Part shown: piece by piece, positions 1 to 13,944 of the stretch | Numbering within the stretch: the stretch's first letter is position 1 | Layout of the letters: every line of letters starts with the position of its first letter | DNA from: Mycteria americana | Taxonomy: Eukaryota > Chordata > Aves > Ciconiiformes > Ciconiidae | NCBI RefSeq assembly: GCF_035582795.1 | Contig: NC_134373.1 | Span: 41,461,173-41,525,172, forward strand | Reading direction: 5' to 3' | Length of the DNA stretch: 64,000 nucleotides | The notes under the pieces: generated by a model | Told to the model about the DNA's origin: nothing | What the model saw: only the letters and a program-made list of their open reading frames with translations | Database searches by the model: none | Program-made: the position numbers and the translations under genes

Positions 1-2655
1 ACTGTTCTTTTTGTATGGACGCATGAGGCTTGCATATGAGAAAGAGCAGGAGTCTGGCAGTGAAAAGTTTTCATTGTCATCATTCACTTAAGCGGCACCA
101 TCTTCTGTTGCACTTGTGGGTATTTCACAGGCAGCAGAAGGCAAAGTTCCCATACTTATGGAGAGCATGTCATAAACTGCTAGAGCTGGAACCTGCATCT
201 GTGGAACCTGATTCAAAGGAACAGGTGATAAAATTCACTTCTATCTCCCAGGTTTGCTCGTAACAATGAGGTGGGAACTAAGTAGGAGGTTCAGACTGAT
301 ACAATGGGCTGTAAAATCCAGTTACATCCCACATTTAAGAAAACAATTTGGAAGGACTATTTGCAACATAATCTTACTAGTGTCTGATTTGTGGTACTCA
401 AATTTTAACTGCAAGTTGTCCTAGAAACTTATTCTGAGCAGGTAGGCATAAAACTTTATGCAAAAACTCTGGAAAAATTTAGATCCAAGCAGAGAATAGA
501 CAGCACTTGCAGATCTACAAGTGATGGAGGAAGAATGTAGTAGATTCATTATTCTTTAAAATAACGAATCTCATTTGATAATGCCTGAATGTCCTGAATT
601 CAAAATGCTAAACACAGCATCAAGTAATCATGTTTACAGAAAACAGCTGATCTGGTGATTTTTACATGTCAGCTAAACAGTTGCCATGTCGCTATTACAT
701 CCAAGATTCCCATCTCCCCAGTCTGAGAGGACTCCATCTTGTGAGCTTCACCCAGTTTCCAGGGGAGCTTGTAAGAACCAGGTTACTTGTCAGGAGCCTG
801 TCTTGTTACCATTACAAATATGAGTGTCTCTAAGCCAGATGAGCAAGCTGGTGGAACCAGGGCAGTCAGGAATGCAGAGCAGTTATAAAGTGTCATTGAA
901 TTGACAAAAGCCATAAACCAGGGAAATCTTTCAGGCAGCAGGGCATGCTTTCTGAAAGGAGAGGTGTGGCTCTCTGTCAAGTCAGGATGAGATTGTGGTA
1001 CTTACAGCTCAGCTGCTAACCAAGTCTTTGGGGCACCTACCTAAACTCATCAGCCTTTTGTTACAGTCTAGTGTGAAGTAAGCCTCACTTTTCTTAGGCT
1101 TTGTTCAGACATCATGTTGCTTTTAACCTTCCCTGAAACTCTGCATGAGGACTTCTGTATTAAAATCCAAGCATGGGCAGCAAAACTGAGAGATAGATTA
1201 GTCTCCAGTAGCAGTGTTCTGAAATTCTGAATAAAACATGACTAGAAGTCCAGATCAGTTCCAAAAGCATGGAGGAATCTTACCTTAGGTGTTAGGTGAA
1301 ACCTGTCATCTTTCTATTTCTTTCCAGCCATGGTCTTCTCCAGCTCAACCCAAAACCTGCCTCCCTTTTAGGGAAGAAAGAAGCTAACGTTCCACGGCCC
1401 AGGCTGATATTTCCAGCATCCTGTTCCTTTGGTGGCTTGCAATTAACTGACGTTTAAATTACTTTCTGCTTAAACAAAGCAGAATTTTTAAAACCTTTCT
1501 TCCTTCTGCTGAGGGCATCTAGGTTAATGCAATGACTTACTGCCACCAGAAAGTAGAGGCCTAAATCTACATTGTTTTTCTTTTCTGTCCACCTTCCCCC
1601 TACTGAGGCTGTTCCTTCTCCTGGGAGCATCATGCTCCTTTTTTATTTACCTTTGCCAGCACACCTTTCTATTCAACTCAACAAAATCTCTACCCCACTC
1701 CCCAAAAAGTGTTTATTTGTTGCTGGAGTAGTTTTCTGGAATTTTAGTAACTAAAATGTCTTACGGAGAAGTCTGGTAAGTTCTGGAGGAAGGACGAGAG
1801 AAAGGCAGTGGAAGCAGAGAGACAGATAAGATGCTAGTGAGACCTCTGGCTCTCTCACTCTTCATATCCTTTTCCAAGCAGATTCAGAACATTACACGCA
1901 GAAAGCGCATTACCTCTTTTTGTTAGGCTAGTCTTCAGCCAGCTTGGCACATTGGAACGGCTTATTTGTACAAGAAAGGAGGCAGAGCCCCGGTGGGGTT
2001 GATGTGGGCTGCCATAGAATTGCAGCTGTAGAGAGGCTGAGGCAAATGGAATTGAATGACTGTAAAATTCCCTGGTCAGATGATCTTCAGCCCATTGCGG
2101 AATCTAACTGCTCTGAGGCTGACAAGGTAATTGAAGCCTGAGCCCCCTTTTCCAAACTGCTGAGCTTTTACACAAAAAGCTTTTATGCAGAATTTCCAGT
2201 AGCTGCCTTCTGCTGGTGAGTGAGCTCTTTTCTAGTATGTGCATTCCTTCAAAAAAAAAAAAAAATGGTAATCTAAGTGGATAGCCTTAAGCCTGGGAAG
2301 GATGGACTGGATGGAGGCACCAAGTCTAGAAATTTAACTTATGTGGGCAGGAACTTCTGTTTGTGCTCTGAGTTCCCTTCTGATGTGCTTTTAGGGCAAC
2401 TCGCTGCTCAATGGTTAGGAGTCCCATATTTCTCTGCTGACTGTACAGGAACTTGGGTACCTAAGTTCATGGTGTCACCAATCTTGGTATCTCTGCATAA
2501 ATAATACTATAGTCAAATAAACACTGTTTATTTGAAGAAACAAAGGCAATTGGAATGTTACATCCACCTTAACTGTAGAACATTACTGTTAAGTGTATTC
2601 AGGATGAAGGTAGGTGTCAGTCTCTTGTTCAATTTGTTTTTCAAGGAAGCTTTTG

Positions 2656-3249
2656 TTACAAGGAAGGCATCTGAGAAAACCCTAGGATTCCCTGGATTGT
2701 CTCTAAAACACCAATCTTGCTGCTCCTGATAGGGCAGAATGAACCACTCCTAACAGTGCTACACAGGCAAGTTGAGTCACTGTTACTGTTTGGCCACTCA
2801 TTTACCACATATCTGTTGACTGTGGTGACTACCTGTAGGTAATCATTGTCCTGAAAAAAAAAAAAACCCAAAAGCAAACAGTTTTTCTTCTCATTTGAAA
2901 AGGCTATTCTCCTGTCGATCTTAGTGGTACAGCTTTTTATGTACTCGTTTAAATACTCACTGACTACTGCAGAAGAAACACCTTGAACAGGCAAGACAGG
3001 AGAATTCTCCCATAACTTTTTTTTGCAATTGTGAAGCTTTGGTGTTCTTCTGGACTGCCAGGAGAATTTATTGCTGAATGAATTCCTCAGTTGTGACAAG
3101 AGGAACACCTGTTTCTGCCTGAGCAGAAGCACTCCTCCATCAAAGACAACATCTGGCAGCATAACCCTTAAACTTCTGTTTATGACTCCTCTTTCTGTGT
3201 GAAGATACTCCAAATACAACTGTGGAAGTCTTCTTGAGAAAATAAGCAT
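2656..3249 (-). other. Unassigned 197-codon open reading frame in intron 1
   Basis: The longest open frame in the window. It begins ATG at 3249 (MLIFSRRLPQLYLEYLHTER) and ends at 2656. Composition is mixed, with a hydrophobic VVFDGGVLLLRQKQVFLL stretch in the first third, a basic middle (RRTPKLHNCKKKLW) and a phenylalanine run where a T tract is crossed. I do not recognise a domain. Length alone makes it worth noting in AT-rich DNA, but there is no splice, homology or promoter support, and the FFFF run over a homopolymer argues against a constrained protein. Confidence 0.2.
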
Positions 3250-6200
3250 CGGTGTAATGGGGATTGCTGGCTATCTCAAAGGAAATACAGCACTAGAAAT
3301 ACATCATCCTGTCTATTACCTTAATACCTGAAGAGGCTTTATTTTACTATTAAAGAAATGCGTTCTCTTGGATGTTGAGAGGTTTTTTTAATAACTAGGA
3401 ATAGAGAGTTACATATGAGCATATATATAACTTAATCTAAACTAAATGTAAACAACTTGAAATCTGTTTAGTTATTTTCTGTTCTCTGAGAAGTGTCCGA
3501 AGAATTCCAAGCATCAGACTGGAGGATTCAGATTTTAAGCATCATTCTCTTTTAAATGGGGTTTGGAATTTGAAGTTAATACCCTAGATAGAAGTACTTA
3601 GCAGTAATTTCTCCATCCAAATCCACGCCAACGTACTACCTCTGTCTGATAACTACGGAAATGCATTTAGGGGTGCTTTTGGGGCTGAATACCTTGATAA
3701 CTTGTCTTTTCTTCCTATTCAGCCTGCTGGCCAGCTGCTTCACGTCAAATCCAGTGAAGTGGTTGATGAAGGTACTTTAAACAGAAAAAGTACATTTACT
3801 AATGATGGGTGATTAAACTGTAGAACTCACTGTTTCAGAACATGTGGAAATAAAAAATGATCTTGCAGATGGACAAATTCGGGGAGGATAGTTTGTTCAG
3901 AGGTGCTTAGACTTGGTCTGGATGGAACCTCCAGATCAAATAATCCCTGATTGCTGCATACTCCTGCCAAAAGCCTTTAGTTAAACCTATGGTTAATGTT
4001 GTCTGATGCTTTTGAAACATTCTCCTCCAAAGGCTATTTCTGATTAAAATTAGGCAAACCTGCTGTGTTTTCCTGCATGTGTTCTCATACTGAGCTGGCA
4101 CCTTAATAACCAAACTGCTTTACAACAGTTCATGAAAGACAACTCGTCTTTGAACACATCAGTTATCTCTTCTGAACGGGGGAAAAGTTCTAGCCTCAGC
4201 AGTTGCACTTAGGAATTTTTGTATGTATGTGTCTTTCAGAGGGCAAGGTTACAGAAGTATTCATTGCACTCAAGATTCCCTTTCACTTCACACCTGGTCT
4301 TGTGTAACTACTGACTCGGGCTGAAAAGGGAGTGGTCCTTCCCCTCCCTAGGACAGGTTTCCACAGCCTGCCTTGCACTGGACCCAGCAATTGTGTGGCA
4401 GAAGGGAGGGAGTTGAATCAGCAGTTACAATCTTGTGCAAAGTTCACTTTCCTTCCATTTACCATATGTTTTTGAAAAGTTAAATTGTAGCTTGTGTTGT
4501 AGTTGTGATTCTGTAGTTGTTTCTTTTGCATAGTCCTGAAAGAGTATTCTTTAGGGCATGAAGGGAATCAGAGGGTGCAAGTAAGGCAGGTTCTGAACAG
4601 CTAAGTCTGTGGTGGTAGGTTCATAGGAAGTGCTGGGTATTTAGTCTGCCTCTGTGAGTTTGTACTATTGATCCTAGGCAGGGTTAATATCTGAATTCTC
4701 TTCAGACTCCACATGTTTGAAGCCTACAGTGTCAGCATAGTCAGTATAACATGCTGCTTGCTTTAAACTTGCTTATTCTGGGTGACTTTAGTCATAGTGG
4801 CAATGAAGACATTGCAAATGATATAGGCTAATCCAAAGTAAGTATCCCGGGTTCTTTTTAAGTTGCTTTGATGTGTCGAATCTTTATCATCAATGTTGCT
4901 TGAACAAAATAAATCAAAACTAGTTTATGTATAATAATACAGTCTGTGACTTCTACTCCTGATTCAAGTATAGATACCTTTTCCTTGGTCATAAGAATCA
5001 TGCATTTTAGAACTTTTGGTTAAAAATTCTGGTTTTCTAGTTACCTCACCTAGATCATTGACGGTCTAAAAAGATTTTTCATTCTTTGTATTGTGTGCAG
5101 CAATAGGTGGATATTCAGAGTTCTGCTGCCAGCTTTGTCAAAGCCTTAGTTGACACAGAGTAGTCTAGGCTAGTCTTATTTTCCAAAATGCTGTGAAACC
5201 AGAAACCCAGGATAATTACTTAGTATTAGCCTGTGGTACAGTCCATGAAGAGATATTTCTTTGCCTCTTAGTTACCTACCTCCATGTGCAGTGGGTGGAA
5301 TGCTATTTCGAAGGAATCCTGTGAGAAACTGGCATTATTGTCAGCTAACCATGTGACTTCTACCATGGCTTAAGGTATAGATTGGGAAGTTCTGGTGAAT
5401 TTGTGCTTATTAGAGAATGACGTTAATAGGCAGAATTATAACTTAAACTTCTTTTTTGTAACCTTTTGTGCAGCATAACTGAAAAATGTCTTTTCCATCT
5501 CCTACTGGAAGTGTCTGACATTCTGCTAATTTCTTAGGAGTGTTGTTGAAGACATCTAAGCAGATGATAACCTGTCTGCAGAGTATACCTACGGTGGTCT
5601 TTGTCCTCTTATCTTTGATAGGCAGGAGAGATTGGTACCATTGCCTCTGGGCAGGGGGAGTATGTATGGAAAACATGTTTAAGGAATCCTGCTTGAGATT
5701 TTATTAGTGTAGAACTTGGAGTTTTAATCTTCAAATTTAAGACTGTTACTTTGTCAAAGTGTGGAGAGGCTTTTTAATGTAGTAACAACATTCATGTTCT
5801 CGCTTTCACTGTGTTCTTGAATAAGAAGAATAAGGTCAAAATCATATCCTGAAGTGCCTTCAGGATTTCAGGTCAATAGATGTCATTTTCTTAATTGTTA
5901 TCTAAATTTAGAAGACAAATTAACTTCTAGTAGCAAGTGCCGTACTTTCACCTGAAAGCTTTTGTTTGTGTTATTGTTTTCTTCTATTGCATACATCCCT
6001 GATTCATCCATGGACTTCCGGATTTCTTTTTTCTACTCGCAGCTTGATGAGAAGTGTCACAACCTGAGTTGTCTTTGTATAGCCACAGTGTTATTTCTTC
6101 TAGGTTACGTGGTTAGTTCCTTACTCCACAAAAAAGCAGAATAGTAGCTCTTACCTGTGAGTGAGGCTAGCTTTGCTAGGTGAATTTGTAACACCAAACG

Positions 6201-7592
6201 CGCATCCGTGAGATTCTTTTAGTGAACTGTAGTTCTTTCATGTCAAGCTGCTTAGATGGAAGGGGCACGTACTCCATGTTAGATGTCTGTAGACTGTTAG
6301 AGTTTCCAAAGAGCAAAGCTTGTCTTCTGAAGGGAAGAGCAATTCCAATAGCAAAGAGGTCACACATGTCTGGGGGAAGAAGCCAAAATGACAGCCTTGA
6401 ACATGATACGGCCAAGGGAGCAGATATCTGTAAGTTATGGAGGCTGGCGGGTTGGTAGTGGTGATGGGCTGTTGGGTAGAATTACTACCAAATATGCTTG
6501 GGTTGTTAAATACTTTACATAAATAGATCACTATGCAGTTGCACTCTAAAAGAGTGAGGTTTTTCCTTCTTTTCAGAAACTTTCAAAGGTTAAAAAGTTC
6601 TTGAGATTTCTGGGGATACATTAGTGGCATAGCCATGTATTCAATTTTTATTATCCGGTCTTTTTTTTCCCCCCATGTCAGAATGAAGTTCGTATAGCTG
6701 CAGTATGATAGAAATGAAATTTTGTTTGCTAGGTACAAACCAAAAGTAGTCTGTCCAGTTTTACTTATTCTATCAAATTTACCTAATTAAACACAGTAAA
6801 AACTCTGGCAGCCAAAACCAATCCCATGTTTTTGAAGATAAATAGCCAAGCTCTGAGAAAATCTCTGCATAATCTTTCAGTACTTTAAAATTTCCTACTC
6901 TACTTAAATACTTTTTTTTTTAAACTTATAATATTGTGGTGGAATACATCAGATAAGCAAATTGAACAATTGGCCGGAAAATAGATTGCCTTGGTGTTCC
7001 ACTATGTGGTGGCCCAGTTAAATAACAAAATAACACCACGCTTTATATTGTTGTACACTCATTGCATATGCCAGTCTAATCTGCTTTTGTTTGATGCTTT
7101 TTGCCACCAGCCTGCTGCCCTGGCAACTTTGCAGAACTCTCCTGCTAACTGTCTTCTCTTCCTGAGGAAGAGGTGAACTTAAACCGTAGTATATTAGGAT
7201 ATTTTGCAGAGCACTCTGTTTTCCACAGGTGTGGGAGTCTCAAAAGGTGTGCAGAATATCCCTTTGTTAAACTGCATTTTTTAGGAGGCTCAAGTTAGCA
7301 TTAAAAAAAATAAATCTGTTGTCAGTAGGACTAAAGATAGGTAATTCTTTAAATAGATCATAGGCAAATGAACTACAGCACTACAGAAATACTGCAGAGC
7401 TTTAAGATGCTGCTGCTCCTCCATGTGCAAGAAGAATAAAACCCAGATGCTTGCCATATTCATTTCAATGAAATGCTGACTACTTTAGTGTGAGATAATA
7501 TTACTGTGGCATTGGTGAGATTATTGCTGAAAAATGTCTGTTTTGAAGCTTTGACTTTAAAGGTGAAGTCGACAAACTGGGAAGAATTCAGA

Positions 7593-7621
7593 AAAAAGGC
7601 CTTCAAGAATAAGGCCTTTTT
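7593..7621. repeat. Perfect 11-base inverted repeat (hairpin)
   Basis: aaaaaggcctt at 7593-7603 and aaggccttttt at 7611-7621, separated by a 7-base loop (caagaat). No repeat family or function can be assigned. Confidence 0.8.
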
Positions 7622-10117
7622 GTCTACAAATCTTGTGTTATTAAGGGGCTAAGAAATCTCAAATCAGTTTAGTTGAAGAAACAGCATGATGCCTGGCAAT
7701 TATCTACAATGAGAAGGGGTTTCTGACCTTAAAGGTGTTAGCCAGTATAAATACTAAAAATCAGTATTTTCAGTGAATCCTGGTGGAGGTGAGATTATGT
7801 ACAGTGTCCATTTTTAAATGAGAAATTTAACACTGAATAAGAATCATAAATGTTGAATTGACTGCTGCATTTCATTAGGTTTGCTGTGGGATGTAGGGTT
7901 GTTTAAAAAGTTGTGAGCTTGATGCAGAAGTTACCGGTTGCAGTTCTTTGCTCCTACGGGTTTAAAATGTAAATTTTCACAGCTGTTGCCTCATGTTTAT
8001 AAGACGATGGATTTTTTTTGTGGGTATGTCTCTCCCAGGCTCTTGTTGAAGGGTAGATTATATGAAAATTTTGGCAGAATGGACAACTTTAATGCAAGAC
8101 ACTTTTATTAAAATAAATTAAATGATTGCTAGTGAGTATACAAAATCATAAGTGAGAACGGACCACAACGTAAGCAGAATAAACAGATGTACACAAGGAA
8201 TAGATTATTTTTGTATTAAAGGATATGTATTAAATCACATAAATATTCTATATGTATATATGCACCACTTCTCCAATTTTTAATTCCCTTTAAAAATTTA
8301 GGAGCAAGATAAATTTTTTTACAGAAGAAAAGTCAAAAGGAAGCTGATTGTTTATATTCTCAAGTCATTTCCCAAAGCTAGTTTAAGAAAACTGTGTATA
8401 GAAAATATATTACGCTTTATTGCTGCCTGCTGAGTTACTGTCTTAAATGAAGAAGAGCAAATCGCAACTGAATTCAATATTTAGAGAATTCCCGTTTTAC
8501 ACCAGCAGTGCAAAAATAATTCTGTTGCTGCTCAGAAACCAGTGCTTTCTTCTGTCTTGTACGTCCCCAAATCCTTTATCCAGGGAACTGTGCAAGTGTA
8601 TTTAAAATTACCTTAGCATATTTCGAAGTCAATATAATAGCTTTGTAATCAGTGATAAATATCTAATTTAAAGATAATTAAAAATGCTTGTTGTATATAA
8701 GCATATGATTTTTAAGGACAAGTTGTTTCTGCTTGCTTAGGAGGTGGTAAGATTGTAGACTAAAAGTGATTAATGTTCTTTACAGATGTTGCTTTATATG
8801 TTTAGGCTTTCAGAAGTAAAGCAGTCTAGACTGTCTGTCTGCATTCTCCTGCAGCTTTGATCTTGTTTAAAATTTGTTCTATTACGTTTATCATCTTCCT
8901 TTCTTGAATGCCAGAAAGTATCTTACCTGGGGTTTTTTGTATGTCTATATGTTTATATATAAAGATACTAAGTATCTTCTTTGAGTACTAGAAAAACTAC
9001 ACATTTGTGTTCAGCAAGTGTTCAGCAAGTAGCAAAAATCAGTATTTTTGTATCCTGAAAGCCTCAAAACTATCATTTGGCTTATTTCAGATACAGCTGA
9101 TATTATTCAAAATGTTAGTTAAATTCACAGGGAGTGAATCAGGTTAATATTTTTAAGTGTTTTTTTTCCCTCCTGTTGGATGTACATCTAAAGATAGGTG
9201 GTGGCTTCTTTGATCTTGCTGCAGTCATCTGTATTTCTGTGGGGTCTGATACTAGTGATCTGTTAATACCTGTTTCATTCTACTACACCAAGATTTTTCT
9301 TCCCAACCACAACCCTGGCAACTCAGGGTGATTGAACAGGACTGCTTCAAGCCGTGCAAGGGGGTCAAACACGGCAGTGACACGTCTAGTACCTGAACAG
9401 AACAAAATTTATCAGGGACTGGTATGTGCCCACTGTATGGCAGAGCAAAAGACTTGAAAGCAGCGGGTTTCTGAGATCTTTATCTTGGTATTAAATCTTT
9501 CCCTGCTTTGGGAGATGATCGGTTCCTCACTTGTGCGCACCAAGTACAACTGGAATGATTTTTCAAGATTTGGAATAATCAGATTTTCTGTTCGTTTGCT
9601 TATTTATCAGTTGAAGATTGTATAGGACTGATTTCAGAACTTTATATTTTATGGGGAAGTTTTAAGTGAAGGGGAATCCTTTTCATACTAATAAACTATT
9701 TGATCGTCAGTCAGTAAAACATTTTGGGTAGTTCCATTAAATATTAAAGTAGATAGGGTTCATTTTCTATTATAACTTTTGTTGTTGTTGCCACTTGAGT
9801 GCTTTATGTAAGTCTGTTGGTTAGAGCTGTTTATGAAATGTTTGTAGCTTCTAGACCACAGTGGTGTCTTAAATCCACGTTTGGAAACATGACTTCATGT
9901 ACTCATCAAGCATACAAAATGGATGGAGAAATAACTAGATAATAAGTTAAATAATACTTAGCTCTCAAAAAACACTTATAAATCCATTATGGGAGGCAGT
10001 GTGTTGTGCGTTGCTCTGTACTTTGCCATTACCTCTTTTTTTTTTTTTTTTTCCCAATCCTTGACTATACAATGCTAAAACCGTTTTGGTTTTGTTGTGT
10101 CTTGGCAATGATGTGTG

Positions 10118-10121
10118 ATTA

Positions 10122-10152
<31 letters not shown>

Positions 10153-10162
10153 TATTTATTTT
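10118..10162. repeat. ATT trinucleotide microsatellite, then ATTT
   Basis: About ten ATT units followed by a few TTTA units in intron 1 of ACVR2A. Likely length-polymorphic. Confidence 0.85.
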
Positions 10163-11077
10163 AATTCTGTAACAAAATTTAATATTTTTATATTAAGGCA
10201 TGGTTATCATGCCTGTAATCATGCCTGAATGTTGACATAGCTATCAGGGGAAAATTAATTAAAGTAAAATATTTGAATACAAGTCTCGCACAGCAAATCT
10301 AGATTCCCCCTGTTTTAAAAGCATTACCTAGTAAATAGTTGATGTACTGGCTGAACTGGAGTTGCTGTTCTCAAGGTAGATACTTAAGTAGCTGAGAACT
10401 GAGTAGGGCTCTCTTGCATAGACCTGGGCTTCCTGAGAGTAATTTCTTAATAAAATTCTGGTAAATTATCTTAATGCTTTGAATTAGCATAGTGAAAAGT
10501 TAACACTAAAAATTTCATACAATATTTTGTAACAAATGGATTTTTAAGGCTTTCTTGCAAAGTTAAATGAAGCAAAACTGGCTTAATTGAACACTTAAAG
10601 GCAATTTTTTCATTGATTTGCATGCTATAAACTTCGTAAATAGTTTAGGATTATTGTACTATGTCAGATGTGGGCTATACAATCAGGGTACGTAGTACCA
10701 AAATTCAGCTTGATCATGTGTTACAAAACGTGATTTGCTAAAACCAAAAAATCCAGTAGCAGGAAGTTTTTAGTGTGGTTTTGAATACTTTTCATAACAA
10801 ACAAACAGTGAAGCACAGTCCTCTTGATTTCAGTTTTATTAAGCATGTGTCCATGGTTGTTAAATGAGAATGTAGTTTGATATATTAATTATTAAATGTT
10901 TAGATGTTTAAAGCCTTTAAAACATGCCTTCAGTATCTTCATACTTAGAGATAATTCCAGCACTAATTTGAGTTTCTAAAAGGTATTTTGTACCTTTAAG
11001 TGAGACATTGTAGGTTTACATCAAATTTTTGTTATTCATACATAACCACAAATAAGAATATTTTGGTCTTTTTTTCC

Positions 11078-11410
11078 TTAGTTGGATTTTTTCCAAATTA
11101 CTTGATGTTGGTATATTATATGTATAATCTTCCAAATATTTTTATTTGTGCATCTTAAGGAACAGGGAGACGATTTATGGATTACTAAATTGAACTGGTA
11201 TTCACTCTGATAAGGAAAAAGAGGGGTGATTCCATACTGTTCTGCATTTTCCAGTGTATAGGTTAAATTACACCAATTTAGAAGCATTTTTCTGGTAGAA
11301 GAATAACAGCCATTTTCATCCACTTCGGAATTTATTTTGAGAAGACTTTCTGGAGAGATTAATATTTCTTTTGCCACTTGATGAGGGCCAGACTTCAGAA
11401 GCATGTGCAT
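11078..11410 (-). other. Unassigned 110-codon open reading frame in intron 1
   Basis: Begins MHMLLKSGPHQVAKEILISP and runs to a stop at 11078. No domain, transmembrane helix or repeat is evident. It has no recognised splice partners; coding status is doubtful. Confidence 0.12.
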
Positions 11411-11544
11411 AGTTACCTTTTCGTACCTAAGAAACTGTTGTAGTATTTATTTGGAGTTAGCTCGGGTATGGTTGGGCTCTGATATTTTCAAATGTCAGTT
11501 TGCCTTGCTTCATACTGAACATCAAGCAGCCTTAGAAAAGGCTT

Positions 11545-11567
11545 CCCACCCCCCCCCACCCCCCCCC
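11545..11567. repeat. C-rich tract: CCC A C9 A C9
   Basis: Three runs of C broken only by single A bases. The complementary strand has G runs able in principle to form a G-quadruplex. Confidence 0.85.
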
Positions 11568-13920
11568 TTAAGGAAAGCACTGAACATGAAAACGTAGACT
11601 ATTTGTAAGTGCTTGTAGGCAGGTCAGAGAAATAAAAGCCACTATCGTGGGTCACTTTTGTATTGATTTGATTCTTGTGTTAGATCAGTGCTCATTTAAG
11701 ACAGCTGTTGGAGCAGTTGCTGCATTTAACTAGTCTAATGACAATAAATGTGCTCGTTGTCCAATGTGTAGCATATTCTTAAAGTCACTACTAGAGTTAC
11801 CCTCTAGAACACTGTTAAGAGTTTTTTGAAAGTGCTTTTAAATTGTTCGCTTTTCCAGTCAGTTATTCTTAAAGCATTGACAACAAATACCAAATAATGA
11901 GTTAAGTTTTAGTATGTAGTATCCTGACTTTAATAACCTCCTTTTGGTTTTGAAATACTTCCTTTTTGGATTTGTTCTTCTAGTTGTCGATCTTGCTTTT
12001 CTGGACACAATTAGTAATAATATCAAAACATGACCAGTGGATAGCAAAATCTGCTTCATGAGAATCCATAAAGATTTTAAAAAAATGGAGCAGAAGAATA
12101 GACTAATATTAAGGTACGTTAGGAAATTGTTTTGTTGTTCCATTGCTTTTTTCCTCTTATTGTGAATCTTAAATACTTGAAGTTTTTGACAGTTTACCAG
12201 TCACTTATATCAGAATTTATTCTACGTAAAAACTGGCATAGTAATGATTTCTAGTGAAATTCTGTCAGCTCTCACTTCCTGAGGGAAAGCTCACTTTGAT
12301 GTGTAGTATCTTTAAAAGGTGATGATGGGGGTGAAAAGTAATAAGAACATTTAAATTGTGAGCATTACATATGGTGAAAATGTTTACTTAACAAAGACTC
12401 TGTAAGATAGTTGAACTCTGGATTTGCCTGATCTTCTCTAGAAAATAAGTCCAGAACTAGGTATTTCAAACAAAAAATCTTGGTACTCTTCTCTCCCACC
12501 CTTCATTCAGCACCCAGATCATCGTTGTTGAAGATGAGTATTGTGGTCAGCAAGGAGTTGAGCTGCAGTCGAGGTTTTGCGTAGCTGGAACTGCCTGTGG
12601 TGTTGTGTTTGGAGCTTGAGGCAGAGTTGACTTAGCAGCTTGAAAGCAAGAAGAGTATATGCTTGCCGTATCAACAGTGTTCTTGTCCATAAAAATAGGG
12701 GTTATTTCAAGCAATGGGAATGGGAATTTTTACATAATCTTCAGATTTACAGTCTCATACAGCGAGCAAAATAAGGCAGCCTGAGAGGGGACAAATAGAA
12801 AATCCTTTTCAAGTGACAGCCAGTTTAGCCGCAGGTAGAGAGGCAGTTTTGCTGGATTTTTTTAATATAATCAATACCAATTTCAGAACATAAAGACACA
12901 AATTTTAAAGTTCTTTCAATGTAGAAAAGGTTTGGAGTTTTACATAAAAAGGACTGGACAGTAGAAATAGAATTAAACAGATACAGCAAAGTTTGAGGTT
13001 ATGCAGATTTTTTTGCTTTAGGAAGAGGGTTCAGCAGTCAAAAACATATTAGCATTTTTATGATGGTAGGTATTTACTCAGATGTATAATGCTGCAGTCT
13101 GACATTTATTTAAGTTTAGTAGCTGAAGGAAGGAATTACTTCCACTCATTTGTGCCAGTTCAGCTGTTTGTGAGGCTGAACAGCAGAGTCTGCTTTTTTT
13201 GATGGCACTACAACTTAAAAATGTATTTCAAACCATGGTCTTGCATTATAACAGATACCATGAGCTACTAATGTGATTTGGCTGTGATGCACGTGATCCT
13301 AAAACGCTTCTGAAGGAGTATTTCCTAGTGAACAAAAACGATACTGATGCCAGGGAAGTCTTTGGAAGTGTCTGAAGTACTGAAGGTAGTTCTGGCCAAC
13401 CTGTGTGAGAAAGATGAACTTGGAAAGGCCTGCTGTTGTGATGAGGTAGTGAAATGAAAAGGAGAACAAAAATACAAAAAAACCCCTGGACGATTGACTA
13501 TGAGGAATCAAGACTGAAGCTAAACTTGATGATTCTCCATAAATATGTTGGAGAGTTAAAATAAGGGAAGGGTAAAGAAAGGTTTCCAGCTCAGTTGCAT
13601 GGGTGAACCTTTAAAGGCTTGAATTTTTCAATACTGGATCCTGCCTTTTCTCCACCATGTTATTCTGTCTGCCTGCATGTCCAAGGTAATCCCTCTCTCT
13701 GTTTACACAAATCTGGAACCTGTCTTTCGTAGGGTTTAGCTGCCATCTGGACAAGGGCAGCTGTACTTTGTCTGGATCTGCTGGTCAGTGTATGTGTACT
13801 CATCAGCCAGCCAGCTAGCTGCTGCCAGTCAGCTGCTGGCTGAGCCAGGCCAGACAAATAGCTTAGCAGTGTATAAGTTTTCTGGGCCAGTTTTAAGCAA
13901 AAGAATACAGCTGATGCTTT

Positions 13921-13944
13921 AAAAAAAAAAAAAAAAAAAAAAAA
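13921..13944. repeat. Poly-A tract of 24, followed by CCAACC-type repeats
   Basis: 24 consecutive A followed by ccaacccaaccaaacc. Such A tracts can be tails of retroposed copies, but no source could be recognised in the preceding sequence. Confidence 0.8.

Noticed and set aside
1939..2126. Possible alternative exon in intron 1 with acceptor cttcag and donor gtaatt
   Set aside because: The start phase would fit exon 1, but its 188 bases would shift exon 2 out of frame. No other support.
13921..13944. Poly-A tract as the tail of a SINE or processed copy
   Set aside because: No recognisable source sequence or target duplication on either side; kept only as a homopolymer.
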